Below, piece by piece: positions 15,524 to 23,487 of a stretch of DNA of 64,000 bases (positions are counted from its first letter, which is position 1; each line of letters begins with the position of its first letter). The position numbers were made by a program, and so were the translations under genes. The DNA is from Kiritimatiellia bacterium (lineage in GTDB: Bacteria > Verrucomicrobiota > Kiritimatiellia > RFP12 > UBA1067). The stretch covers positions 1 through 64,000 of the forward strand of contig JAFRDO010000002.1 of NCBI GenBank assembly GCA_017403825.1, in the 5' to 3' direction. The notes beneath the pieces were generated by a model. That model was not told the origin of the DNA. It searched no databases and saw nothing but the letters and a program-made list of their open reading frames with translations.

Positions 15524-16019
15524 CATTGCGCTCTGCCTTTTCGCCGCAGCGTCGGCGCAGGCTTTCGACTCGGCCGAATGGCACGAGAAGCGCGAGGTTC
15601 TGCTGCGCGAGGCGGAGCGGCTTCAGGCGGCCTATTCCAACTGCCTGCAGAACGTGCACGAGCCGGCCGAGAGCATAACCGTTCCGGTGGAGACGTTTCC
15701 CGACGGGTCTGTAAAGACCGTGGTGTCGGCGAGGCGGGCCAGGTTTTTCCTTCGGGAGGGCCTGATCTGGGCCGAGGGCGTGGTGATCCGGAAGTTCGCT
15801 CCCGACGGTTCGGAGGAGTCGCGCATCGACGCGGCGAGTTGCGTCGTTGACCGCGCCATGAAGAGCGGCTGGGCCGAGGGGCCTGCGCGGGTCCGGCACG
15901 GCAAGACCACGTTTTGCGGCAAGGGCGTGTATTTCTCGTCGCTTGAATCGTATGTGCGGGTCTTCCGCGATTCCGAAATCGAATCGAGCGACTTTTCGTC
16001 CGGAGGGATTGCGCTGTGA
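15507..16019 (+). CDS. Exported LptC-like protein
   Basis: 170 residues beginning with a signal peptide or anchor (RTLASIALCLFAAASAQAF). The rest repeats beta-type strands (SARRARFFLREGLIWAEGVVI and similar) reminiscent of OstA/LptC-fold periplasmic LPS transport proteins. The position between kdsA and an LptA-like plus LptB gene supports an LptC-like role, but sequence identity alone is weak. It starts inside kdsA with a 17-nt overlap and ends with a GTGA overlap. Confidence 0.65.
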   Translation: MRTLASIALCLFAAASAQAFDSAEWHEKREVLLREAERLQAAYSNCLQNVHEPAESITVPVETFPDGSVKTVVSARRARFFLREGLIWAEGVVIRKFAPDGSEESRIDAASCVVDRAMKSGWAEGPARVRHGKTTFCGKGVYFSSLESYVRVFRDSEIESSDFSSGGIAL

Positions 16020-16516
16020 GCGGACTATTGCCAATCCTCTTTTCCGCCGTTGCGGCGGCGGCCGGCGGCGGCGCTCCTGCCGAGGAGGCGCCCGCAGTGC
16101 CGCAGAGCATCCGCATCAGGAGCGACTCGAGCGACATTGACCGCAATGCCGGGGTGGTGCTGCTCGAAGGGAATGTCGATGTCGAGCACAGCGACGGCTA
16201 CGGGCTGCGGGCAGACAAGGTCTATTTGTTCATGACGGCGTCGAACGAGCTTTCGCGCGTGGTGGCGTCGGGGAACGTCGTGCTGACCAACGCGACGCGT
16301 ACCGCTACGTGTCCGTTGGCGGTCTACAGGCGGCTTCGGCGCGAGGTGGAGATGTTCGGCGACGGCGACGGGACGTATGCGCGGCTTGTGGAGTCCGGCG
16401 CGGACAAGCGCGAGCTGGAGGGCCGGCGGATTCGCTTCTGGCTGGACGTGGAGCAGGTGGAGGTCGACGGGCCGCGCATCACGGTCGGCAAGACCGGGAA
16501 GGAGGTTGCGAAATGA
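16016..16516 (+). CDS. lptA: LptA/OstA-like periplasmic LPS transport protein
   Basis: 166 residues, with an N-terminal hydrophobic export signal followed by an OstA-type repeat region (SSDIDRNAGVVLLEGNVDVE, then ADKVYLF and VVASGNVVLTN). This is the classic LptA beta-jellyroll pattern that bridges inner and outer membrane LPS transport complexes. GTG at 16016 overlaps the upstream stop, and the gene ends with an ATGA overlap onto lptB, supporting one translationally coupled lpt unit. Confidence 0.8.
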   Translation: MSGLLPILFSAVAAAAGGGAPAEEAPAVPQSIRIRSDSSDIDRNAGVVLLEGNVDVEHSDGYGLRADKVYLFMTASNELSRVVASGNVVLTNATRTATCPLAVYRRLRREVEMFGDGDGTYARLVESGADKRELEGRRIRFWLDVEQVEVDGPRITVGKTGKEVAK

Positions 16517-17295
16517 GCGACCCGGTTATGGACGCCATGCGCGCCATGGCGGACGAGAAGGCGGCTGCGGCGCGTCCCGACCTGTCGGCGACAGGGCTTG
16601 TGAAGGTCTACGGCGACCGCACGGTGGTGAGCGGAATCAGCATGCAGTGCTCGTGCGGCGAGATCGTCGGCATACTCGGTCCGAACGGGGCCGGCAAGAC
16701 CACGACGTTTTACATGATAGTAGGGCTTGTCCGGCCCGAGGCCGGCAAGGTGGAGTTTCGCGGCGAGGACATCACGCGCCTGCCGGTCTATCGGCGCGCC
16801 CGCATGGGCCTCGGGTATCTTGCGCAGGAGGCGAGCGTCTTCAGGCGGCTCACTGTGTGGGAGAACGTCATGGCTATCCTCGAGACGCTGCCGCTCGGGC
16901 GCAAGGAGCGCGCGGCGCGCGCCGAGGAGCTGCTTGCGCCGTTCGACCTGATGAAGGTGGCCAAGCAGCCGGCCTACACGCTTTCCGGCGGCGAGCGCCG
17001 CAAGCTTGAGATCGCCCGTGCGCTGGTGCGCCACCCGGCGATACTGATGCTCGACGAGCCGTTCGCCGGGGTGGACCCGCTCAGCGTGAACGAGATACAG
17101 GACATCGTCCGCGGCCTGGCGGAGAAGGGGCTCGGCATCGTGATCACCGACCACAACGTCCGCGAGACGCTTTCGGTTGTGAACCGCGCATATCTTGTCT
17201 ACGACGGGAGGCTCCTGCGGGAGGGGTCCAGCGAAGAACTTGTCAACGATCCGGAGGTGCGCGAGAAGTACCTCGGCGAGAACTTCCGGATGTAA
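16513..17295 (+). CDS. lptB: LPS export ABC transporter ATPase LptB
   Basis: 260 residues. Walker A GPNGAGKTT, the LptB-typical YMIVGLVRPEAG, YLAQEASVFRRLTVWEN, signature LSGGERRKLEIAR and Walker B LMLDEPFAGVDP are all present. It powers LPS extraction by LptFG (not in this window). I chose ATG at 16513 because it overlaps the LptA stop as ATGA; a longer upstream frame exists but would run through lptA. The N-terminal extension of about 25 residues before the ABC domain is slightly long for the family. Confidence 0.95.
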   Translation: MSDPVMDAMRAMADEKAAAARPDLSATGLVKVYGDRTVVSGISMQCSCGEIVGILGPNGAGKTTTFYMIVGLVRPEAGKVEFRGEDITRLPVYRRARMGLGYLAQEASVFRRLTVWENVMAILETLPLGRKERAARAEELLAPFDLMKVAKQPAYTLSGGERRKLEIARALVRHPAILMLDEPFAGVDPLSVNEIQDIVRGLAEKGLGIVITDHNVRETLSVVNRAYLVYDGRLLREGSSEELVNDPEVREKYLGENFRM

Positions 17296-17313
17296 GGAAA
17301 GGAGAAAAAAGAG

Positions 17314-17649
17314 ATGAGCATAGAAGTGACGATGAGGCACAGCGACGTACGCATAGAGTCGCTGAAGGAGTACGCGGAGAAGCGGATGACGCAGCTCAAG
17401 GAGCGCTTTCCGAAGGTGACGAAGGTCTCCATCGTGATAGATGTCGACGTGAAGAAGCACATGTACATGGCCGAAGTCGTGGCGAACCGCCTCGGCGAGA
17501 CGGCGGTCGGTGCTAAGGAGTTCTCGGAGTCGGCTAAGAGCGTGATCGACACGGCCGCCGCCCGTGCTGAGCGGCAGCTGCTGAAGATGCGCGTAAAGGC
17601 CCGCAAGGGAACCGTCCGCCGCCAGCGCGCGGCGTCCGCGAAGAACTGA
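17314..17649 (+). CDS. hpf: Ribosome hibernation-promoting factor (short HPF/RaiA)
   Basis: 111 residues. A Ribosomal_S30AE domain starts at the N-terminus (VTMRHSDVRIESLKEYAEKR) and includes the basic helix near VIDTAAARAERQLLKMRVKARKG. It lacks the long C-terminal dimerisation domain, so it is the short type. It inhibits ribosomes in stationary phase. A GAAAGGAGAAAAAAG ribosome binding region precedes the ATG. The position after lptB mirrors the proteobacterial lptB-(rpoN)-hpf order. Confidence 0.93.
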   Translation: MSIEVTMRHSDVRIESLKEYAEKRMTQLKERFPKVTKVSIVIDVDVKKHMYMAEVVANRLGETAVGAKEFSESAKSVIDTAAARAERQLLKMRVKARKGTVRRQRAASAKN

Positions 17650-17657
17650 CGCGACCG

Positions 17658-18662
17658 ATGGAGACGCTGCCTACCAGAGCGAGCGCGAAGGGGCGTACGC
17701 TTACCGTGTCCGACTTCTACGAGGCCGGGCGCGACGAGCTTTCCCTCACGCTCGTTTCCGGGGGCTCGAACCTGCAGCGTACCGTGGAGGAGCCGATAGT
17801 CAACCGGCCCGGGCTGGCGCTGACGGGGTTCTACGACCACTTTGCATGGCGGCGGCTGCAGCTGATAGGCAACGCCGAGATGGCGTACCTGCGCACTCTC
17901 GACGATGAGACGCGGCGCCAGCGCTTCCAGGCCCTGATCGACCGGCGTGCGTTCTGCTTCATATTCACCAACGGGCAGAAGCCGAGCGACGACGAGATTG
18001 CGCTTGGCGAGAGGTCCGGCGCGGTGATCATGACGTCGCCGCTGAAGACCCGCATCTTCGCCCACCTGAGCGCGTTCGTGCTGGAGAGGCTCAGCGCGCC
18101 CACGGCGTCGATCTACGGCACGATGGTCGAGGTCTGCGGGCTTGGCGTGCTGATCGAGGGCGAACCGGGGCTCGGCAAGTCCGAGACGGCTCTCGGGCTG
18201 ATCAAGCGCGGGTGCTCGCTCATAGCCGACGACCTCACGTGCGTGCGCAAGGAGGTCGGCAACGGCCTGCTGTTCGGGTCGGCGTCCGAATCGACTGCCG
18301 GCTACATGGAGATACGCGGCATAGGCATAATGCACATTCCGAGCATCTTCGGGGTGGCGGCGGTGCGCGGGGAGAAGCAGCTGGAGCTCGTGATCACGTT
18401 CAGGCGCCTGCAGGACGTGAAGGGCGAGGTCGACCGCATCGGCCAGACGCGCCGAGTGAAGACCATTCTCGGGGTTGACGTGCCGAACGTCATGATACCC
18501 GTGTCCGAGGGACGCGATCTTGTGAATCTCGTCGAGACCGCAGCCATGCAGCAGAAGCTGCTGATGTCCGGGGTGGATCCGGTCGACGGGCTTTCCGAGC
18601 GCCTGCGGAAGCGGGCCGACGCAATGCAGGCTAAGACTGCGAAAAAGAGGGGGAGACGATGA
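17658..18662 (+). CDS. hprK: HPr kinase/phosphorylase HprK
   Basis: 334 residues, the expected length. The N-terminal domain precedes a P-loop GEPGLGKSE (about 168-176) and the HprK signature region MEIRGIGIMHIP. It phosphorylates and dephosphorylates the regulatory serine of HPr in response to metabolites. The gene sits 8 nt after hpf and overlaps ptsH by ATGA, so kinase and target are co-produced. Confidence 0.96.
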   Translation: METLPTRASAKGRTLTVSDFYEAGRDELSLTLVSGGSNLQRTVEEPIVNRPGLALTGFYDHFAWRRLQLIGNAEMAYLRTLDDETRRQRFQALIDRRAFCFIFTNGQKPSDDEIALGERSGAVIMTSPLKTRIFAHLSAFVLERLSAPTASIYGTMVEVCGLGVLIEGEPGLGKSETALGLIKRGCSLIADDLTCVRKEVGNGLLFGSASESTAGYMEIRGIGIMHIPSIFGVAAVRGEKQLELVITFRRLQDVKGEVDRIGQTRRVKTILGVDVPNVMIPVSEGRDLVNLVETAAMQQKLLMSGVDPVDGLSERLRKRADAMQAKTAKKRGRR

Positions 18663-18946
18663 GTACGGAGAAGATCACGCGGGAGCTTCGGCTCCTGAAC
18701 AAGTATGGCATGCACGTGCGGCCGGCCGGGCTCTTCGCCAAATGCGCGAGTCGCTTTGACGCCGACGTCGAGGTCGAGAAGGACGGCAACGTCGTCTCGG
18801 GCAAGTCGATCATGGCGCTGATGACGCTCGAGGCAGTGTGCGGAACCGTGCTGCGCGTTACGGCGTCCGGGCCGCAGGCGTCGGAGGCGCTTGACGAGCT
18901 GGAGGCGCTGGTGCAGCGCAAGTTCGACATACCTGATGAGCAGTGA
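18659..18946 (+). CDS. ptsH: Phosphocarrier protein HPr
   Basis: 95 residues. The EI-phosphorylated histidine lies in NKYGMHVRPAG (His19), and the HprK-target serine lies in GKSIMALM (Ser50). Both phosphorylation sites are therefore intact. It lies between hprK and ptsI and overlaps hprK by ATGA. Confidence 0.96.
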   Translation: MSTEKITRELRLLNKYGMHVRPAGLFAKCASRFDADVEVEKDGNVVSGKSIMALMTLEAVCGTVLRVTASGPQASEALDELEALVQRKFDIPDEQ

Positions 18947-18953
18947 CTGTCCC

Positions 18954-20744
18954 ATGAGGACTTTGACGGGCCTGCCTACGGCGCGCGGTTTCGCTATCGG
19001 CCCCGTCTTCATATACCGCGGCGACGGGGACATGCCGGTTCCCGAATACGTCGTCGAGCCTGGGCGCGAGGAATACGAGCGTCTGCGCCTGAGACGGGCC
19101 AGGACCGAGGCGGCGCGCGACCTGGAGGGGCTGATAGCCGTGCTCAGCGAACGCTCCGGCAAGGACGAGGCCAAGATCTTCGAAGGGCACCTGATGATCC
19201 TTCAGGATCCGATGCTCGCCAAGGAGGTCGTTCGCCGCGTGACCGAAAGCCGTCTGAACGCAGAGTCTGCGGTCAAGCAGACGGTCTCGGAGATGCGCGA
19301 GCGGTTCTCCCGCATGAACGACCCATACTTCCGCGAGCGCGTCCGCGACCTGGACGACGTGGAGCGGCGGCTCCTGAAGGTGCTGGTCGGGTTCGCCTCC
19401 AATCCCCATCTCGAACTGAAGGCTCCGGCGATAGTGGTTGCGGACGACCTCACCCCGTCCGAGACCGTGCAGCTGCCGCGCGACCTGGTGCTTGGCTTCG
19501 CCACTAACGGCGGGTCGACGACGAGCCATGTTGCGCTGCTCGCTCGCGCGATGGGCATTCCGGCCGTCACGGGGCTGGGCAGCATCACGTCCGCAGTCCG
19601 GGCCGGCGAGACGGTGCTGTTGGACGGCACTTCCGGCACGGTTACGGTCTCGCCGGACCGCGAAGCTATCTTGCGGTTCCACGACCTCGTGGAGCGGCAG
19701 CGCGAGCTGTCCGAAGAGGTGTCCGTCGCCAGCCGGCGTCCATCAGGCACGCTCCGCAGCGGCGGAGACGTGCCGCTCTTCGCCAACGTTCACCCTGGTG
19801 TGCCGTTCGACGGTATTCGCGGACTCGGTGCGCGCGGCATCGGCCTCTACCGCAGCGAATACCTGTGGCTCAACGCCGAGCGCGAGCCGACGGAAGACGA
19901 ACAAGCCTCCGCATACCGCGAGGCCGCCGACTTCGCAGCGACGCTTTCGCCGGGCGGGTCCGTGACCATACGCGCTCTTGACATCGGGGGCGACAAGATA
20001 TTCAGCCTTCTTTCCCGCCAGGACGCTCCTCGCCGTGAGCCGAACCCGTTCCTCGGCAACCGCTCCATCAGGTATCTCTTGGCGAATCCCGCCGTGTTCC
20101 GCACGCAGCTGCGTGCGGTCCTCCGCGCGTCTGCCGCCGGCAACGTGCGCCTGATGTATCCGATGGTCTCCTGCGTGGAGGAGCTCAAGGCGTCTGCCCG
20201 CATCTTGGCGGACGTGCGCAGCGAGCTGGACCGCGAGGGCGTCGCCTATGACCGCAACATGAAGGTCGGGACTATGATCGAGGTTCCCGCCGCCGCCGTC
20301 AATGCCGATGCGTTCGCCAGTCTCGCCGACTTCTTCTCGATAGGCACGAACGACCTCATACAGTACACGATGGCGGCGGACCGCGGCAACGACGCGGTCG
20401 CTTCGCTCTATCAGCCGACGAACCCCGCAGTGCTGAAGCTCATGCGCGGCGTGATAGCCGCGGCGAAGCGGCGCGGGATATCCGTCGGCGTCTGCGGCGA
20501 ATCCGCGGCCGACCCGCTCGTCGGCGTGCTGTGGGCGGCGATGGGGGCCGACCACCTGTCGATGTCCGCCACGTACATCCCCGTAATCTCGAAGCTGCTT
20601 TCAAGGCTGACGCGCGACGACCTCGACGGTTACCTGAGCGCGGTCGAAGCGATGGGCGATGGGGCGACGGGACGCGAGATCATGGACTGCTGCCGGCGGT
20701 GGATGCTTGCGCACATCCCCGACCTCGACAACATCGCGCTCTGA
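18954..20744 (+). CDS. ptsI: PTS enzyme I (phosphoenolpyruvate-protein phosphotransferase)
   Basis: 596 residues. The active histidine is His192 in GGSTTSHVALLAR, a variant of the usual GGRTSHTAI. The PEP-binding C-terminal domain has GTNDLIQYTMAADRGN and the catalytic cysteine in VGVCGESAADP. ATG at 18954, 7 nt after ptsH, was chosen because MRTLTGLPTARGFAIGPVF is the normal N-terminus; a longer upstream frame would overlap ptsH. No sugar-specific EII genes are here, suggesting a regulatory phospho-relay. Confidence 0.95.
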   Translation: MRTLTGLPTARGFAIGPVFIYRGDGDMPVPEYVVEPGREEYERLRLRRARTEAARDLEGLIAVLSERSGKDEAKIFEGHLMILQDPMLAKEVVRRVTESRLNAESAVKQTVSEMRERFSRMNDPYFRERVRDLDDVERRLLKVLVGFASNPHLELKAPAIVVADDLTPSETVQLPRDLVLGFATNGGSTTSHVALLARAMGIPAVTGLGSITSAVRAGETVLLDGTSGTVTVSPDREAILRFHDLVERQRELSEEVSVASRRPSGTLRSGGDVPLFANVHPGVPFDGIRGLGARGIGLYRSEYLWLNAEREPTEDEQASAYREAADFAATLSPGGSVTIRALDIGGDKIFSLLSRQDAPRREPNPFLGNRSIRYLLANPAVFRTQLRAVLRASAAGNVRLMYPMVSCVEELKASARILADVRSELDREGVAYDRNMKVGTMIEVPAAAVNADAFASLADFFSIGTNDLIQYTMAADRGNDAVASLYQPTNPAVLKLMRGVIAAAKRRGISVGVCGESAADPLVGVLWAAMGADHLSMSATYIPVISKLLSRLTRDDLDGYLSAVEAMGDGATGREIMDCCRRWMLAHIPDLDNIAL

Positions 20745-20750
20745 CCGGTC

Positions 20751-21704
20751 ATGCTGCGCTATGTCCTGAGAAGGCTGCTGGAGACAGTCCCGACCACGGC
20801 CGGCATAGTGCTTGTGGCGTTCTTGCTTTTCAACGTCGTCGGCGGTTCTCCTGCGGAGGCCATACTGGGCAAGAACGCGACCGCCGAGTCGATAGCCGCG
20901 TTCAACCACAAGTGGGGCTATGACAAGCCGCTGATAATCGGACGCGACAACCTGTTCGACAGCCAGCTGTTCCACTTCGTCGGCGACCTGTGTCGGGGCG
21001 ACTTCGGATATTCCATCGAGAATCAGGAGCCGGTGATTGACGTCCTGCGGCGCGGCATCGGCCCGTCCCTGTCGCTCACCGTGCCGATTCTCATGGGTTG
21101 CGTTGCGCTCGGGCTAATGCTCGCGATGCTGGCGGCCCGTTTTCGCAGCGGTGCGGCGGACAAGGCGATCCTCGTCGGCTCCACTGTGCTCATGAGCGTC
21201 AATTACGTCGTATGGGTGCTGGCGGGGCAGTTCTTCCTCTCCTACAAGGCGGGGCTTTTCCCCGTATGGGGCTACGAGAGCGCGTTCTATCTCGTGCTGC
21301 CGGTCCTGATAGGCATTCTTTCTTCGCTCGGCACGGACATACGCTTCTTCCGCACCGCGATTTTGGACGAACTATACCGTCCGTATGTGCTGACCGCCCG
21401 TGCCAAGGGTCTCTCTCGCACTGCGGTAATGCTGCGGCACGTCCTGCCTAATGCACTGATACCGATTGCCACCTACGTGTCGCTGTCGATACCCGGCCTG
21501 TTCGCGGGGTCACTCCTCCTTGAGAGCTTTTTCGGCATACCGGGGCTTGGCTCCGTTTCCATCAATGCGATTCATTCCTCGGACATGGCGGTCGTTCGTG
21601 CGGTAGTCGTGCTGGGCGCGTTGCTCTACCAGTTCGTCAACCTGGTGACGGACCTGCTGTACGGGCTGCTTGACCCTCGTGTGCGGCTCGCCGGGAAAAG
21701 ATAA
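20751..21704 (+). CDS. Orphan DppB-type ABC transporter permease
   Basis: 317 residues with six hydrophobic segments. It has the N-terminal MLRYVLRRLLETVPTT typical of dipeptide/oligopeptide DppB/OppB permeases and the EAA-type loop (TARAKGLSRTAVMLRHVLPNA). It follows ptsI by 6 nt. No DppC, ATPase or binding protein gene is adjacent, because tRNAs on the other strand follow. Partners must be encoded elsewhere, or it has been separated from its operon. Confidence 0.85.
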   Translation: MLRYVLRRLLETVPTTAGIVLVAFLLFNVVGGSPAEAILGKNATAESIAAFNHKWGYDKPLIIGRDNLFDSQLFHFVGDLCRGDFGYSIENQEPVIDVLRRGIGPSLSLTVPILMGCVALGLMLAMLAARFRSGAADKAILVGSTVLMSVNYVVWVLAGQFFLSYKAGLFPVWGYESAFYLVLPVLIGILSSLGTDIRFFRTAILDELYRPYVLTARAKGLSRTAVMLRHVLPNALIPIATYVSLSIPGLFAGSLLLESFFGIPGLGSVSINAIHSSDMAVVRAVVVLGALLYQFVNLVTDLLYGLLDPRVRLAGKR

Positions 21705-21711
21705 AAGCGAT

Positions 21712-21801
21712 TGGCGGAGGGGGGGGGATTCGAACCCCCGGTGGACTTGCGCCCACACAACCTTTCCAAGGTTGCACCATCGACCACTCGGACACCCCTC
21801 C
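21712..21801 (-). tRNA. tRNA-Ser (GGA)
   Basis: Class II tRNA on the minus strand. The acceptor GGAGGGG pairs with CCCCTCC, the anticodon arm is CAACC-TTGGAAA-GGTTG, and the variable arm is long. G is the discriminator and CCA is encoded at 21714-21712. It reads UCC/UCU. Last of three tRNAs on this strand. Confidence 0.95.
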
Positions 21802-21817
21802 AGTCGCCACGCCCGTC

Positions 21818-21903
21818 TGGTGCCAGAGGCGGGACTCGAACCCGCACGTTCTCGCGAACAGCAGATTTTGAGTCTGCCGCGGCTGCCATTACGCCACCCT
21901 GGC
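21818..21903 (-). tRNA. tRNA-Leu (CAA)
   Basis: Class II tRNA with acceptor GCCAGGG/CTCTGGC, anticodon arm CAGA-CTCAAAA-TCTG and long variable arm TGTTCGCGAGAACG. CCA is encoded. It reads UUG. Middle of the Gly-Leu-Ser cluster. Confidence 0.95.
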
Positions 21904-21914
21904 TGAACTTGCCT

Positions 21915-21988
21915 TGGAGCGGGCGAAGGGAATCGAACCCTCGTAGCCAGCTTGGAAGGCTGGAGCTCTGCCATTGAGCTACGCCCGC
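21915..21988 (-). tRNA. tRNA-Gly (TCC)
   Basis: Acceptor GCGGGCG/CGCCCGC, D arm GCTCAATGGCAGAGC, anticodon arm CCAGC-CTTCCAA-GCTGG, encoded CCA. First tRNA of the minus-strand cluster, 25 nt downstream of a -10 box at 22018-22013. Confidence 0.95.
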
Positions 21989-22012
21989 TTTCTTCAGACG
22001 AACGGCGAGAAT

Positions 22013-22018
22013 TATACC
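22013..22018 (-). promoter_or_regulatory. -10 box for the tRNA-Gly-Leu-Ser cluster
   Basis: Minus-strand TATAAT (22018-22013), with the tRNA-Gly 5' end at 21988. It is divergent from the DUF486 gene promoter at 22078-22083. Confidence 0.6.
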
Positions 22019-22074
22019 GAAAAACCGCAGTCGAAGTCAAGAGCGCGGCGACGGCGGACAAGTCCGCCGCGTTT

Positions 22075-22083
22075 TGCTATAAT
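22075..22083 (+). promoter_or_regulatory. Extended -10 promoter of the DUF486 gene
   Basis: TGC-TATAAT, hexamer 22078-22083; the GTG start is 47 nt further on after an AAGGAGG site. Confidence 0.7.
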
Positions 22084-22130
22084 AATCATTTAACGCCCGG
22101 CACATGCACCTGGCGTCAGAAGGAGGATCT

Positions 22131-22493
22131 GTGGGCAAAGTCATTATCGCTGTATCGATGCTCGTGTGCAGCAATCTGTTCATGACTTTCGCGTGGTACT
22201 GGCACCTGAAACTTCAGAGGCCGGGTGCGGCGCGATGGCCGATAGTCGCCATAGTCGTTGTCAGCTGGCTGATTGCGCTTGTGGAGTATTCCATCGCCGT
22301 GCCGGCGAACAGGATAGGGGCGTCGGCGGGACTGAACGTGGCGCAGCTGAAGATCGTCCAGGAGGTGGTCGCGCTCTCGGTCTTCGTCCCGTTCATGATT
22401 CTCTTCATGGGCGAGAGATGGCGGTGGGACTACCTCTGGGCGATTCTCTGCGTGATCGGAGCCGTCTACTTCGTCAACCGCGGACAGATGTGA
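22131..22493 (+). CDS. DUF486 family small membrane protein (DMT superfamily)
   Basis: 120 residues with four membrane helices. The sequence (SNLFMTFAWYWHLK near the start, EYSIAVPANRIG in the middle, VYFVNRG at the end) matches the DUF486 pattern, half-sized relatives of drug/metabolite transporters. I chose GTG at 22131 because a strong AAGGAGG lies 5 nt upstream. The substrate is unknown; such small proteins usually act as dimers. Confidence 0.85.
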   Translation: MGKVIIAVSMLVCSNLFMTFAWYWHLKLQRPGAARWPIVAIVVVSWLIALVEYSIAVPANRIGASAGLNVAQLKIVQEVVALSVFVPFMILFMGERWRWDYLWAILCVIGAVYFVNRGQM

Positions 22494-22500
22494 CGCCCAC

Positions 22501-22530
22501 TTGCGCCTATGCGCAACCTTATGCTATAAT
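22501..22530 (+). promoter_or_regulatory. Promoter of tRNA-Pro
   Basis: TTGCGC at 22501-22506, 18-nt spacer, TGC-TATAAT with the hexamer at 22525-22530. The tRNA 5' end is at 22551. Confidence 0.7.
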
Positions 22531-22550
22531 ACACACCCGTTCAGCCAAGT

Positions 22551-22627
22551 CGGAGCGTAGCGCAGCCTGGTAGCGCGTTTGCTTCGGGAGCAAAAGGCCG
22601 AGGGTTCAAATCCCTCCGCTCCGACCA
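22551..22627 (+). tRNA. tRNA-Pro (CGG)
   Basis: Acceptor CGGAGCG/CGCTCCG, anticodon arm TTTGC-TTCGGGA-GCAAA, T arm GAGGGTTCAAATCCCTC, encoded ACCA end. It reads CCG. Confidence 0.96.
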
Positions 22628-22705
22628 TTCCCGAAATCCATTCCGTTTACAATCCGTTTACATTCGTCTGCTACACTTTCCGGCGTGCAGTTGAGTGAAG
22701 GAATA

Positions 22706-22714
22706 TGATATAAT
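22706..22714 (+). promoter_or_regulatory. Extended -10 promoter of the Gld-type transporter operon
   Basis: TGA-TATAAT, hexamer 22709-22714. The first ATG is at 22746, preceded by GAAAGGA. Confidence 0.7.
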
Positions 22715-22745
22715 ATCCCCTCAATTGCTGAAAGGACAACTGAAC

Positions 22746-23486
22746 ATGCTTGAAGTGAAATGCCTAAAGAAGCGCTTCGGCGACTTCGAGGCGGTGAAGG
22801 GAGTATCCTTCACGGTCTCGGAGGGCGAGGTGCTCGGTTTCCTGGGGCCGAACGGCGCAGGAAAGTCAACGACCATGCGTATGATAACCGGCTTCCTGCC
22901 GCCGACGTCCGGCACCGCCGTCATAGAGTGTCATGACATCTCGTCAGATCCGATTGCGGCGAAGAGCGCCCTCGGGTACCTGCCGGAGTCAGCTCCGAGC
23001 TACCGCGCGATGACGGTTGGCGACTACCTCGCCTTCGTGGCCGAGATACGCGGCTGCGCCGACGTGAAGAAGGCCGTGTCCGACGCAATCGAGAAGGCGA
23101 AGCTTGGCGCGAGAGCCAACCAGACGATAGAGACGCTCTCTAAGGGCTACCGCCAGCGCACTGCGTTCGCCGCCGCGATAATCAACGACCCGAAGGTCCT
23201 GATCATGGACGAGCCGACCGACGGCCTCGACCCGAACCAGAAGTTCGAGGTCCGCAAGATGATCCGCCGCATGGCCGAGGAGGATGGCAAGGCGGTCATC
23301 ATCTCGACCCACATTCTTGAGGAGGTCGATGCGGTCTGCACGCACGCGGTGATCATTTCCGACGGCGTGGCGAAGACCGGCTCCGATGCGGACGCGAAGA
23401 TATCCGTCGCGGAGCTGAAGAAGCTCGATCCGAGCGGCGACCTGGACGTCATCTTCCGCAACCTGACGATGGGGGAGGCGAAGTAG
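22746..23486 (+). CDS. GldA-like ABC transporter ATP-binding protein
   Basis: 246 residues. Walker A GPNGAGKST, a signature-like TLSKGYRQRTAFA (LSGGQ replaced by LSKGY, as in GldA and related ABC-2 exporters), and Walker B VLIMDEPTDGLDPNQ. ATG at 22746 was chosen for its ribosome binding site; a longer frame begins upstream of the promoter. It ends 1 nt before the fused permease gene, its obvious partner. In Bacteroidota, GldA works with GldF and GldG in gliding; in other phyla the same set is an exporter of unknown cargo. Confidence 0.88.
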   Translation: MLEVKCLKKRFGDFEAVKGVSFTVSEGEVLGFLGPNGAGKSTTMRMITGFLPPTSGTAVIECHDISSDPIAAKSALGYLPESAPSYRAMTVGDYLAFVAEIRGCADVKKAVSDAIEKAKLGARANQTIETLSKGYRQRTAFAAAIINDPKVLIMDEPTDGLDPNQKFEVRKMIRRMAEEDGKAVIISTHILEEVDAVCTHAVIISDGVAKTGSDADAKISVAELKKLDPSGDLDVIFRNLTMGEAK

Positions 23487-23487
23487 C

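Noticed and set aside
16309..16512. Upstream extension of lptB
   Set aside because: It would overlap lptA in another frame; ATG at 16513 with an ATGA overlap is the natural start.
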